Origin: Leifsonia sp. Root112D2
GTDB lineage: Bacteria > Actinomycetota > Actinomycetes > Actinomycetales > Microbacteriaceae
Assembly: GCF_001424905.1 (NCBI RefSeq)
Contig: NZ_LMCU01000001.1
Coordinates: 1,915,480 to 1,979,479, forward strand
Direction: 5' to 3'
Length of the DNA: 64,000 nt
How positions within the stretch are numbered: position 1 is the first letter of the stretch; each line of letters begins with the position of its first letter. The position numbers and the translations under genes are program-made. Below are positions 49,686-58,616 of this stretch, in pieces. The notes under the pieces are model-generated. The model was given only the letters and a program-made list of their open reading frames with translations. It was not told the origin of the DNA and made no database searches.

Positions 49686-50909
49686 TGTTGGCGTCGCCCA
49701 CCAGGTGAGCGGCAGCGCGTCGTTGAGTTCGAAGTCGCCGAGCAGGCGTTCGCGATAGATCGCCGGGTTGTGCGCGGCGATGGTTCGTGCGTTGCGCCAA
49801 TGCCTGTCGAGCCTGCGACTCTCGGCGGTTGCGGATGCCCCACCCACCTCGAACAGCAGCGTCGTGGCATCCAGCACGGTCGGCAGAACCACCTGCTGGG
49901 CGCGGAAGGCCGCCAGCTGCGCGGCCGTGTGCAACTCGTCATGCGGAATGCCGGCCAGGCGGGCCTCGTCCACGGCATCCAGGCGCGCCGCCGCGGCCAG
50001 GGTGAGCTCCTCGGCGCTGAAGGCGAGGCTGGAAAGCTTGCCGACCACACGCTGTACGAGCGGGTCCTCCCGAGGGCTGGATGCGCCGGAGACCCCGAAG
50101 GTGCGCGTGCGCGGGCGCACAAATGCCACGGCGTCGCGCAGCACGGCACGCGCGATGCCGGAGAGGGCCGAGAGCAGCACGAGTTGGAAGAAGGCCGTCA
50201 CGCTGGCGTGGCTGCGCTCCTCATCCGGATCGTGCGAGAAGACGTGGCCCGGCTCGACCCAGGCGTTGTCGAACCGCGTGGTGCCGCTGCCCGTCATGCG
50301 CTGGCCGAAGCCGTCCCAGTCGTCGCTTGCGGTCACACCGTCTGCGGTGGTGCGCACCAGCACGGAGACGTGCTCATCGCCGCGTTTGGCGGAGGTGATG
50401 GTCCAGTCGGAGAAGATCGTGCCGGTCGTGTAGTACTTCTGGCCGGTGATGCGCCAGCCGTCGCCGTCCGCGGTGAGCTGCGCGGTGGTGCCCGTCTCTG
50501 CGCCGCGTTCGGCCTGCGAGTTTCCGACGAGTGCACCTCCCACGATGCGCTCGAACCATTCGCTGCGGGAGGCCTCGTCTGACGAGCGCAGCCGGCCCTC
50601 GACGAAAGCGAAGTGGCCACGCAGCGCCTGCGGAAGATTGGAATCGGCCTCGCCGAGCTCGATCAGCAGACGGAACAGCTGGCGCGGTGTGGCGCCCAGC
50701 CCGCCGTGCTCGCGCGGAATGCGGAGCGTGCCGAAGCCTGCGTCGCGCAACAGGCCGATGGCATCGAACGGCAGCTGGCGCCCCTGCTCGCGTTCGACCG
50801 CGCCCTCGGCAATCTGCGCGAAGACGGGGCGGAAGCGTTCCAGCAACTCCTCATCGCTCGGCGCAGCCGGCCCAGTGGCGGTCTCTGTCGTTGCGTCGAT
50901 GAGTGTCAT
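49674..50909 (-). CDS. Acyl-CoA-dehydrogenase-fold flavin monooxygenase (SfnB/DszC-like)
   Basis: The 411-residue protein has the fold of acyl-CoA dehydrogenases. F-G-T-L-R-I-P-R-E-H-G-G near residue 59 and W-R-I-T-G-Q-K-Y-Y-T-T-G near residue 150 match SfnB and DszC rather than true dehydrogenases. The catalytic glutamate region is replaced by a glycine/proline-rich segment. Members use reduced FMN to oxygenate sulfur compounds or related substrates. The gene begins in the stop of the partner monooxygenase (ATGA overlap), so they are co-translated. A sulfur-scavenging role fits, but the substrate is unknown. Confidence 0.9.
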   Translation of the reverse strand: MTLIDATTETATGPAAPSDEELLERFRPVFAQIAEGAVEREQGRQLPFDAIGLLRDAGFGTLRIPREHGGLGATPRQLFRLLIELGEADSNLPQALRGHFAFVEGRLRSSDEASRSEWFERIVGGALVGNSQAERGAETGTTAQLTADGDGWRITGQKYYTTGTIFSDWTITSAKRGDEHVSVLVRTTADGVTASDDWDGFGQRMTGSGTTRFDNAWVEPGHVFSHDPDEERSHASVTAFFQLVLLSALSGIARAVLRDAVAFVRPRTRTFGVSGASSPREDPLVQRVVGKLSSLAFSAEELTLAAAARLDAVDEARLAGIPHDELHTAAQLAAFRAQQVVLPTVLDATTLLFEVGGASATAESRRLDRHWRNARTIAAHNPAIYRERLLGDFELNDALPLTWWATPTPAG

Positions 50910-52348
50910 GCTTCTGCCCTTTCGTCGAGGTTCGCGCCGTCGAGGTTCGCGCCGTCGAGGCTCGCGCCGTCGAGGTTCGCGCCGCCGCGGTATCGCGCAC
51001 CGGGGTGCTCGGGGAACAGGCGCTGGTTGCCGAGGCCGAACAGCCGCTCTCGCAGCGTCGACTCCTCGTATTTTGTGCGATACAGCCCGCGGCGCTGCAG
51101 TTCGGGCACCACGTACTCGATGAAGTTCTCCGCGCTGCCCGGAGTGAGGAACTGGCGCAGATTGAAGCCGTCGAGATCGGTCTCGGCCACCCAGCGCTCC
51201 ACGGCATCCGCCACATCACCGGGAGAGCCAGCGACATAGAACGGGTTGCGATCGAAACGCGTGAGAGTCTCGAGCGCCTCGCCCACGGTGGCGCCCGGTG
51301 GGTAGCGGCGATTGTTCGCGGAGTTGTCGCGGCCCTGCTTGTTCTCCGCCGCAAGAATGTCGGCGATGAGGGCATTCTTCGGGTAGGCAGCGAGGTCGAT
51401 GCCCCCACCGCCGGCGTGGGCCAGATAGCCTTCCGCGCTCGAGCGACGACGGAACTCCTCGGCCTTGGCCTCGGCCGATTCCCGGTCTTTGTCCACAATG
51501 ATCACGGCGCTGGCGAAGGCCTTGATGTGGGCGCCGCCTCGACCGTTCTCGTCGGCGAGGCGTCGGATGTCCGCGACATTCGTTCGGTACTGCTCGAGTG
51601 TCGAGCCCCCGACGAACACCGCCTCGGCATGTTTGGCGGCAAAGGCTTTGCCACGCGGGCTGCTGCCCGCCTGGAACAGCACCGGGGTGCGCTGCAACGA
51701 TGGCTCGCTCAGGTGCGGGCCGGCAACCCGGTAGAACTCACCACGATGGTTGATGTAACGCACCTTGCTCGGGTCGGTGTACACGCGGTTGTCGCGATCG
51801 CGGATGACCGCGTCGTCATCCCACGAGCCCTCCCACAGCTTGTAGAGCACGTCGAGGTATTCGTCGGCGATGGCGTAGCGGTCGTCGTGGGCTATCTCGT
51901 CGTCGAGGCCGAAGTTGCGTGCGGCGTTCGGCAGGTACGAGGTCACGATGTTCCAGCCGAAACGTCCCTTGGTGAGGTGGTCGAGCGTGGAGGCCCGCCT
52001 GGCGAACGCGAACGGCGGCTCATACGTCGTGGAGAAGGTCGCGGCGAAACCGAGATGCTTCGTCACGGCCGCCATCGCGGGAATCACCAGCAGCGGATCG
52101 TTGCTGGGAATCTGCACGCCCTCGCGCAGTGCTGTCTCGGGGCCGGCGCGGTATCCGTCGTACGCTCCGACGACATCCGCGAGAAAGACGGAGTCGAACA
52201 GGCCCTCCTCCAGGAGTTTCGCCTCCTCGATCCAGAAATCGAGGTCGTTGAAGCGATGCCGGTTGTTCTCCGGATGCACCCACAGGCCGTGTGAGATGTG
52301 ACCGACCGTGTTCATCTCGAACAGGTTGAAAGAGATCTGTTTCGTCAT
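50906..52348 (-). CDS. NtaA/SnaA/DszA-family flavin-dependent monooxygenase with pentapeptide-repeat tail
   Basis: This 480-residue luciferase-fold enzyme carries the NtaA/SnaA/DszA marks: I-S-F-N-L-F-E-M-N near the start, F-D-S-V-F-L-A-D-V near residue 50, G-R-F-G-W-N-I-V-T-S near residue 127 and P-V-L-F-Q-A-G-S-S-P-R-G near residue 223. These oxidise nitrilotriacetate, sulfones or aromatic sulfur compounds with FMNH2. The last 25 residues form four A-N/S-L-D-G type repeats encoded by a 15-base tandem repeat. Its length would otherwise match the usual 450-455 residues. It diverges from ispE and forms an operon with the SfnB-like gene. Confidence 0.92.
   Translation of the reverse strand: MTKQISFNLFEMNTVGHISHGLWVHPENNRHRFNDLDFWIEEAKLLEEGLFDSVFLADVVGAYDGYRAGPETALREGVQIPSNDPLLVIPAMAAVTKHLGFAATFSTTYEPPFAFARRASTLDHLTKGRFGWNIVTSYLPNAARNFGLDDEIAHDDRYAIADEYLDVLYKLWEGSWDDDAVIRDRDNRVYTDPSKVRYINHRGEFYRVAGPHLSEPSLQRTPVLFQAGSSPRGKAFAAKHAEAVFVGGSTLEQYRTNVADIRRLADENGRGGAHIKAFASAVIIVDKDRESAEAKAEEFRRRSSAEGYLAHAGGGGIDLAAYPKNALIADILAAENKQGRDNSANNRRYPPGATVGEALETLTRFDRNPFYVAGSPGDVADAVERWVAETDLDGFNLRQFLTPGSAENFIEYVVPELQRRGLYRTKYEESTLRERLFGLGNQRLFPEHPGARYRGGANLDGASLDGANLDGANLDERAEA
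50923..50982 (-). repeat. Four 15-base tandem repeats inside the monooxygenase gene
   Basis: Units CGTCGAGGTTCGCGC start at 50923, 50938, 50953 and 50968. Unit three differs by one base (CTCGCGC). Read on the minus strand each unit encodes Ala-Asn/Ser-Leu-Asp-Gly, the pentapeptide-repeat consensus. The array is prone to slippage, so unit number may vary between strains. Confidence 0.9.
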
Positions 52349-52475
52349 TCGGCTTCCTTGTGGCCCGCGGCTCGGGCCCTGAAGCTACATCCTGCACGCG
52401 TGTACGAGCGCCGCGCGAATTGTGTTTCAGTTTGTTCCTTTCGGTGTGTTCCGGTCGCTGGGTTAGGTTGGAGAC

Positions 52476-53411
52476 ATGACCTCGCCGGACTCGTTACCCA
52501 TGGTCCATGTGAGAGCGCCCGGCAAGATCAACGTGTTCCTTCGCGTGGGCGCCGTCATGGACGACGGCTACCACGACGTTGCCACCGCCTACCAGGCCGT
52601 CTCGCTGTACGAGGACGTTCGGGCCTGGCCCGCCGACGATTTCTCGGTCTCCTTCACGGGCCCGATCGACACCTCATCGCTGGCCACCGACGGTTCGAAT
52701 CTGGCCATCAAGGCGGCGCGCATGCTCGCACGCAAGGCCGACTACCGGGGCGGGGTGCGGCTCGAGATCGAGAAGCGCGTGCCGATCGCCGGCGGCATGG
52801 GCGGTGGCTCCGCGGATGCCGCGGCCACGCTGGTCGCGTGCGACGCGCTGTGGGGAACCGAGCTCAGCCGGGAGGAACTGCTTACCCTGGCCGCCCGGCT
52901 CGGTGCGGATGTGCCGTTCGCCCTGACGGGGGGCACCGCTCTCGGCACGGTGCGCGGCGACCACCTCAGCCCGGCGCTCGCCAAGGGGCAATACCACTGG
53001 GTGCTCGTGTTGCGCGAGGAGGGCATGAGCACGCCGCAGGTGTACGAGGAGCTGGACCGGCACCGTGAGCGGCACGCGCTGGATATCTCGCCGGCCGAGG
53101 AACGGCCGACGGTTGACGCGAACGTGCTGCAGGCCCTGCGCGCCGGTGATCCGGAGATGCTGGCCGAGTCACTGTCGAACGATCTGCAGGCGCCCGCCAT
53201 CCACCTCTCGCCCAGCATCGGCGAGGTCATCGAACTGGGGGAGATGAACGGCGCGCTCGCGGGCTTCGTGTCGGGATCCGGTCCGACTGTCGCTTTTCTC
53301 ACGGCCGATCTCGACAGCGCTCTCGACCTGCAGATCGCCCTCAGTGCGGCCCGGCTCACGGCGGTGCGCGCCATCGGTCCGGTGCACGGAGCCCGGGTCA
53401 TCACCGACTGA
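52476..53411 (+). CDS. ispE: 4-diphosphocytidyl-2-C-methyl-D-erythritol kinase
   Basis: The 311-residue GHMP kinase has A-P-G-K-I-N-V-F-L near residue 14 and P-I-A-G-G-M-G-G-G-S-A-D-A-A near residues 105-118, which binds ATP. The third motif S-G-S-G-P-T-V-A-F lies near residue 267. It phosphorylates CDP-methylerythritol in the MEP isoprenoid pathway. In many actinobacteria rsmA and ispE are adjacent. Here they are separated by the two monooxygenase genes on the other strand. Confidence 0.96.
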   Translation: MTSPDSLPMVHVRAPGKINVFLRVGAVMDDGYHDVATAYQAVSLYEDVRAWPADDFSVSFTGPIDTSSLATDGSNLAIKAARMLARKADYRGGVRLEIEKRVPIAGGMGGGSADAAATLVACDALWGTELSREELLTLAARLGADVPFALTGGTALGTVRGDHLSPALAKGQYHWVLVLREEGMSTPQVYEELDRHRERHALDISPAEERPTVDANVLQALRAGDPEMLAESLSNDLQAPAIHLSPSIGEVIELGEMNGALAGFVSGSGPTVAFLTADLDSALDLQIALSAARLTAVRAIGPVHGARVITD

Positions 53412-53433
53412 CGACCCGTTTTAAAGTGGGACA

Positions 53434-53462
53434 CCCCGCAAACGCCATTTCTCACTGCGGGG
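53434..53462. terminator. Hairpin between ispE and the convergent LuxR gene
   Basis: CCCCGCA at 53434-53440 pairs with TGCGGGG at 53456-53462 across a 15-base loop. It lies between the convergent 3' ends of ispE and the LAL-type regulator. No T-run follows on the plus strand; the minus-strand side has CCCACTTTAAAA. It is a plausible shared terminator with modest support. Confidence 0.5.
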
Positions 53463-53600
53463 AGTCGTGTGCGGGGGTGAGTCGTTACGTTTGAGCGAAA
53501 GCGAATCCACACGATTCGTATGAGAAATATTTGCATTCCGGGGTGTGCTTTCACGATAGTGAATGGCGGATGCGCCGCGCCAGCCACACGATGAAAACTG

Positions 53601-56480
53601 TCAATTCTTGACGGGAGACCGCCTGGTCGCGGTACCCAGCTTGCGCGCCGGAGCGAGCCTTTCGCGCGCCGCACTCGCGAGCCGTCGCAACTCTCGTCTG
53701 GACGTCAGGCCCAATTTGGCAAGGATGTTGCGCACGTGGAAGTTCACCGTGGTGACAGAGACGTACAACCGCTCCGCAATCTCCTTGTTCGTCATTCCCG
53801 CAACGAGCGCGTGCGCAACCTGGCGCTCGCGCGTCGTGAGCGCGCTGAACGGATCCTCGTCAACGGGGGCGGCGGCATCCTCGCCCGACAGCGTGGCCAG
53901 GAGCGCCATACAGCGTTCAAGGTAGCCACCGGCACCGAGCCCGCCGAAAATGGCCATGGCGCGGGTGAGGGCGGCGGCGGCATCGTGTCGCATGCCCGCC
54001 TGGGCCATCAGCCTGGCGGCATCGCTGAGAGCCACGGCAAACGGCAGCGGAAATTCTTCGGCATCGGGGGCTTCGCATGCCCTGGTGTAGAAGGCATGGG
54101 CCGCGGCCGTGTCGCCCTCGGCCTCGGCAACCCGGCCCTCAAGCCACGCGAGGGAGCCGTAGTACGGCTGCCAGCGCCGGGCGGGGTCGGTGCATCCGGC
54201 CAGGGCGGCGCGGGCCTCCGCCGCGCGCCCGAGGGCGGCGAGGGCGTCGACGCGGTACGTCAACCAGCCCAGGGTCGAGGCAGGCGAGGAGCGTTCCATG
54301 GCGGCATCGGCGGCGCTCAGCTGCTCATCGCGCCTGTCGAGGGCACGAGCAAGCTCCGCGCGGGCGATCCACGGCAGGTCGAGATCGTAGGAACCGGCGA
54401 TTCCCGGCTTTGCCTGGCCTGCCGATTCGAGACGCTCCGCAACGGCATCCGCCTCGCCTCGTCCTGCCCGCACGAGTGCCGACGCGGTCAACGCGCTGGG
54501 CCAGCCCGAGAGATCGGTCTCGTCGAGTGCGAGCGCCACAGCGCTGTCGGCCACCGTCACGGACTCGTCCCATTCTCCGAGCAGGAAGAGCACGTGCGCG
54601 TAGATGGTGCGTCCGTGCCCGGCGGTCCAGCTCATCGGAAAGCTGCGGATGAGACGGTTTGCCTTCTCCAGGTCGGTGTATGCCCGTGTGAGCTGCCCGT
54701 TCATGATGAAGATGCGGGCACGGGTGACGAGCGCGTCGGCGAGGCCCGAGGAGTCGGCGGCGCTGACCGACAACGCGTCCATCTCCTCGACCGCTTTCCG
54801 CAGCACGTCGTCGCGGCGGGTGTGGCCGGCCGCTGTCATCAGCCAGCCGAGCAGGCGCAGCAGCTCGTCGACAGGCTCGACCATCCAGCGCACGGCGGGG
54901 TCCGCGATCTCGTCGGGGTCGCTCGGCGCCGCGGCCAGAATGGTGCGGGCGGATGCGATCTGCTCGATCACGGGAAGAAAGTCGCGTGTGGCCATCTGCA
55001 GCTTCGGAACCGCGCCGGCGACACGGGAACGCAGGACGCGGGCATCCGGTGAATCGTCGTCGTCTGCCAGCGCCGCAAGGGCGACGGTGAAGGCGCGCGG
55101 CACGTCGCCGGTGAGGATGCGCAGTTCCACGAGAATCGTGTCGCGCACAAGCGATTGGGGCAGCGCTTCGATGTCGGGGTGCAGATCGAAGATGCGCTGG
55201 TGCTGCCTGGTGCGCATGGCCAGCAGACCGATCTCCAGCAGGCAGCGCTCGCGTTTGGCACCGGCGGGTGCGAGGTGCACGGCGGAACGCGCGTAGCTCA
55301 TTGCCTGCTCGCTCTGGCCGAGGTCGGCGGCGTCGCGGCTCGCGGCCAGGAGTTCATCGACGAGCTTCGAGTCGGAACGATCGGCGGCCTCGACGCGGTG
55401 CCGAAGGGCGCGGTGGCCGGAGAGAACCTCGGCGGCGACGCGGTGGATCTCGACGCGGCGCCCGGTGTCGACCTCCGCGCTGAGGGCATCCGCCAGCATG
55501 GCATGGGCCGGCTCGAGCCACACGATGCCGTCGCGGTCGACGGAATGCACGAGCCCGGCACGAATGGCGCCGTCGGCGTCTGTCTCCTCGCCCAGCCGCT
55601 CGGCAATGCTGCCGAACTGCGGCGTGGGGATCGGGTCGCGCAGCAGGGCGATCAACTCGGCGGTTGCCCGGGTCGACGGGGAAGCCCCCTCGAGCGCAGC
55701 AGTGACGGCGGCGGTCAGCGGTGCCACCGCCACGGATGACGGCATGTCCCATCCGGCGGGATGCAGCGCGCCGGTGATGGACTCGCGCAACTGGCGCAGC
55801 AGCATGCTGAGCAACAGCGGCGAACCCTGCGTTGCGGCCGTCAACCGGGTCGCGGTGCGCAGCGAGATGCTGTGGCCGAGAATGCTGCGAGAGAGCTCTT
55901 GGCAGTCGGTGGTGGTCAGCGGTGTGAGGGCGATGTCCGTGTGGTGGGCGGAGCCATCCACCAGACTGTCGTACATGCTCGGCGATTCGTTCGTGGGCGG
56001 CCTGGTCGCCCCGATGATCAGGAACGGGCGATCGGTGATTCGGCGTGCCACGAAGCGCAGCGTGCGGCTGGATGCCTCGTCGATCCACTGCGCGTCGTCG
56101 AAAATGAAGCACACCGGCCCCTGCAGCGTGTCGATGGCATCCAGGAGCACCCGCCCGACGGTGAGCGCATCGTCGTACATTCGTGGTCGTTGCAATGGTG
56201 TGGCAACGAGCGAGCCGATGCGCCGCATCAGCGTCTCGACCGTGGCATAGCTCAGGTCGGACTCGAACGAATCGGAGGGAACGCTCAGCACTTTCCAGCC
56301 CTCGAGTCGCGCCACCACCTCGGCGAGCAGCGCGGTCTTTCCCATTCCAGCCTCGCCCGTGATGCGCACGATGCCGCCCTCGGCCAGAGCGTCGGCGGCC
56401 ACCTCGAGCACGGTGTTGAGAGCCGCATCCCTTCCGACCAGCAATGGCCGCGAGTGCATGCTGCTTCGTGCCGCTGCCAT
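53601..56480 (-). CDS. Second LAL-type LuxR regulator with AAA/STAND ATPase
   Basis: From the ATG at 56480, preceded by GGGGAGGG, the protein has 959 residues. An AAA-type ATPase comes first, with Walker A T-G-E-A-G-M-G-K-T-A near residue 42 and Walker B C-F-I-F-D-D-A-Q-W near residue 124. A long helical middle follows, then a LuxR HTH near the end (L-T-T-R-E-R-Q-V-A-H-A-L-V and V-S-V-T-T-V-N-F-H-V-R-N-I-L-A-K-L). It shares the layout of the regulator at 5965 but not close sequence. It diverges from the ABC-F gene and might control it or the ispE region. Confidence 0.93.
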   Translation of the reverse strand: MAAARSSMHSRPLLVGRDAALNTVLEVAADALAEGGIVRITGEAGMGKTALLAEVVARLEGWKVLSVPSDSFESDLSYATVETLMRRIGSLVATPLQRPRMYDDALTVGRVLLDAIDTLQGPVCFIFDDAQWIDEASSRTLRFVARRITDRPFLIIGATRPPTNESPSMYDSLVDGSAHHTDIALTPLTTTDCQELSRSILGHSISLRTATRLTAATQGSPLLLSMLLRQLRESITGALHPAGWDMPSSVAVAPLTAAVTAALEGASPSTRATAELIALLRDPIPTPQFGSIAERLGEETDADGAIRAGLVHSVDRDGIVWLEPAHAMLADALSAEVDTGRRVEIHRVAAEVLSGHRALRHRVEAADRSDSKLVDELLAASRDAADLGQSEQAMSYARSAVHLAPAGAKRERCLLEIGLLAMRTRQHQRIFDLHPDIEALPQSLVRDTILVELRILTGDVPRAFTVALAALADDDDSPDARVLRSRVAGAVPKLQMATRDFLPVIEQIASARTILAAAPSDPDEIADPAVRWMVEPVDELLRLLGWLMTAAGHTRRDDVLRKAVEEMDALSVSAADSSGLADALVTRARIFIMNGQLTRAYTDLEKANRLIRSFPMSWTAGHGRTIYAHVLFLLGEWDESVTVADSAVALALDETDLSGWPSALTASALVRAGRGEADAVAERLESAGQAKPGIAGSYDLDLPWIARAELARALDRRDEQLSAADAAMERSSPASTLGWLTYRVDALAALGRAAEARAALAGCTDPARRWQPYYGSLAWLEGRVAEAEGDTAAAHAFYTRACEAPDAEEFPLPFAVALSDAARLMAQAGMRHDAAAALTRAMAIFGGLGAGGYLERCMALLATLSGEDAAAPVDEDPFSALTTRERQVAHALVAGMTNKEIAERLYVSVTTVNFHVRNILAKLGLTSRRELRRLASAARERLAPARKLGTATRRSPVKN

Positions 56481-56641
56481 CGACCCTCCCCAGGGTGCAT
56501 TCATGACGACCATCGGCTGCCGCCCGGGCGGAGATCTTCGGGTCGATTTTTCAGTCTCCCACACGCGGGGCCCCCGCGGCAGCACCCATCCGGGCTACGC
56601 GGGGCGCCCAGGCGCTCCGGCACGACGTAGGCTGGTTCGAC

Positions 56642-58471
56642 GTGGCCCATCTGCTGGGAGCCGAAGCGCTCCACCTCGAATACCCCACACGCGTAGTCTT
56701 CGACAGCGTGACCGTCGGCCTTAACGAGGGCGACCGGGTGGGCGTCGTCGGCCGCAACGGCGACGGCAAGTCCACCCTGCTGTCGCTCTTGAGCGGGCGG
56801 CTCGAAGCGGATGCCGGCCGGGTCACGCGCCGTCGCGGCACCACCATCGGCGTACTCGACCAGTCCGACACTCTCGACCCCGATCTCACGGTGGGTGCCA
56901 CGATCGTCGGCGAGATGGACGAACACGTGTGGGCGGGGGACGCCCGGGTGCGCGACGTGCTTGCGGGGCTGGTGACCGACATCCGCTGGGATTCACGTGT
57001 CGGTGAGCTCTCGGGGGGCCAGCGTCGCAGGGTGGCGCTTGCGGCGTTACTGGCCGGCGATCACGACGTGCTGTTCCTGGACGAACCGACCAACCACCTG
57101 GACATCGAGGGCATCGCCTGGCTCGCGGGGCACCTGAAGTCACGCTGGTCGGCCAACGCCGGCGGCCTCATCGTCGTGACCCACGACCGCTGGTTTCTCG
57201 ACGAGGTGTGCACCGCGACCTGGGAGGTGCACGACCAGATCATCGAGCCGTTCGAGGGCGGATACGCCGCTTACATCCTGCAACGGGTGGAGCGCGACCG
57301 CATGGCGGCCGCCAGTGAGTCGAAGCGGCAGAACCTGATGCGCAAGGAGCTCGCCTGGCTGCGCCGCGGCGCGCCGGCCCGCAGCACCAAGCCGAAGTTC
57401 CGCATGGATGCCGCCTACGAACTGATCGAGAACGAGCCGCCGCCCCGCGACACCGTTGCCCTCTCGCAGATGGCCATGCAGCGCCTCGGCAAAGACGTGG
57501 TTGAGCTTATCGACGCCACCGTGCAGTACGGCGAGAAGACCGTGCTCAACACGATCAACTGGAATGTCGCCCCCGGTGAGCGCACCGGCATCCTCGGTGT
57601 CAACGGCGCGGGCAAGAGCACCTTGCTCTCACTCGTCGCCGGCACGCTGAAGCCCACGCACGGGCGTGTGAAGCGCGGCACCACCGTCAAGATCGCGGTG
57701 CTCGACCAGCAACTCGCCGAACTTGCAGAGGTCGCTCACGAGCGCGTCAGCACGGTGGTCGGCCGATTGCGCAGCAGCTACACGGTCGGCGGCAGTTCGG
57801 CGGGCTCGGCCACCGCGCTGACGCCTGGACAGCTGCTTGAGCGTCTCGGCTTCAGCACGGCGCAGCTCTCGACGCCGGTCAAAGACCTCTCCGGTGGCCA
57901 GAAGCGCCGCCTGCAGCTGCTGCTCGTTCTGCTCGAGGAGCCGAACGTCTTGATTCTCGACGAGCCCACCAACGACCTCGACACCGACATGCTCGCGGCC
58001 ATGGAAGACCTGCTCGACTCCTTTCCCGGCACCCTGCTCGTCGTCTCGCACGACCGCTATCTCATCGAGCGCGTCACCGACAACCAGTACGCGGTGCTGG
58101 GCGGCGGATTCCGCCACCTGCCGCGGGGGGTCGACGAATACCTTGAACTGCGCAAGACGGTGACGGATGCCGCAAGCGGCTCCCCGACGCTGGCCGCCAC
58201 CGCGGGGGCCGGCTCCGCACCCGTCGCGGCGGGCGCATCCGCTCTGCAGGGCGCCGAGCTGCGCTCGGCCGAGAAGGAGATAGCCTCCATCGGCCGCAAG
58301 CTGGGCAAGCTCGACAACCAGATTCAGGCCGCGCATCAGCGTCTGGCCGAACATGACCAGGGCGACTACGAGGGCCTCGGCGCGCTCACCGAGGAACTGC
58401 GTGCTCTCGAGGGCACGGTCGCCGATCTGGAGACGCGCTGGCTGGAGCTCTCCGAGGCGGTCGGCGGCTAA
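56642..58471 (+). CDS. ABC-F family ATPase
   Basis: The 609-residue protein consists of two ABC ATPase domains without membrane parts. Walker A G-R-N-G-D-G-K-S-T lies near residue 38 and G-V-N-G-A-G-K-S-T near residue 320, with signatures L-S-G-G-Q-R-R-R and L-S-G-G-Q-K-R-R. The C-terminus is a coiled coil with I-G-R-K-L-G-K-L-D-N-Q. ABC-F proteins act on the ribosome, in translation control or antibiotic protection. This one is likely a housekeeping translational factor, as its place after ispE suggests. Start is GTG at 56642. Confidence 0.94.
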   Translation: MAHLLGAEALHLEYPTRVVFDSVTVGLNEGDRVGVVGRNGDGKSTLLSLLSGRLEADAGRVTRRRGTTIGVLDQSDTLDPDLTVGATIVGEMDEHVWAGDARVRDVLAGLVTDIRWDSRVGELSGGQRRRVALAALLAGDHDVLFLDEPTNHLDIEGIAWLAGHLKSRWSANAGGLIVVTHDRWFLDEVCTATWEVHDQIIEPFEGGYAAYILQRVERDRMAAASESKRQNLMRKELAWLRRGAPARSTKPKFRMDAAYELIENEPPPRDTVALSQMAMQRLGKDVVELIDATVQYGEKTVLNTINWNVAPGERTGILGVNGAGKSTLLSLVAGTLKPTHGRVKRGTTVKIAVLDQQLAELAEVAHERVSTVVGRLRSSYTVGGSSAGSATALTPGQLLERLGFSTAQLSTPVKDLSGGQKRRLQLLLVLLEEPNVLILDEPTNDLDTDMLAAMEDLLDSFPGTLLVVSHDRYLIERVTDNQYAVLGGGFRHLPRGVDEYLELRKTVTDAASGSPTLAATAGAGSAPVAAGASALQGAELRSAEKEIASIGRKLGKLDNQIQAAHQRLAEHDQGDYEGLGALTEELRALEGTVADLETRWLELSEAVGG

Positions 58472-58616
58472 CACACGCCGCGGCTTCGGGCGGCCGGTTC
58501 TACACACTTCGTCATCTGCTGTCACACTTCGCCGCGCGAATTGATCTGTCGCGGGTGCCGGCGCGATGCTGATACTCGCAATTCACGCATCGAGACACAG
58601 CAGAGAGAACCCCACC

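Noticed and set aside
50923..50982. Tandem repeats considered as a CRISPR array
   Set aside because: Units are 15 bases with no spacers and lie in a coding frame; no cas genes are seen.
58472..58616. Possible SAM riboswitch upstream of metQ
   Set aside because: The 145-base gap shows no conserved riboswitch core that I recognise, only a 6-bp inverted repeat (CGATGC/GCATCG).
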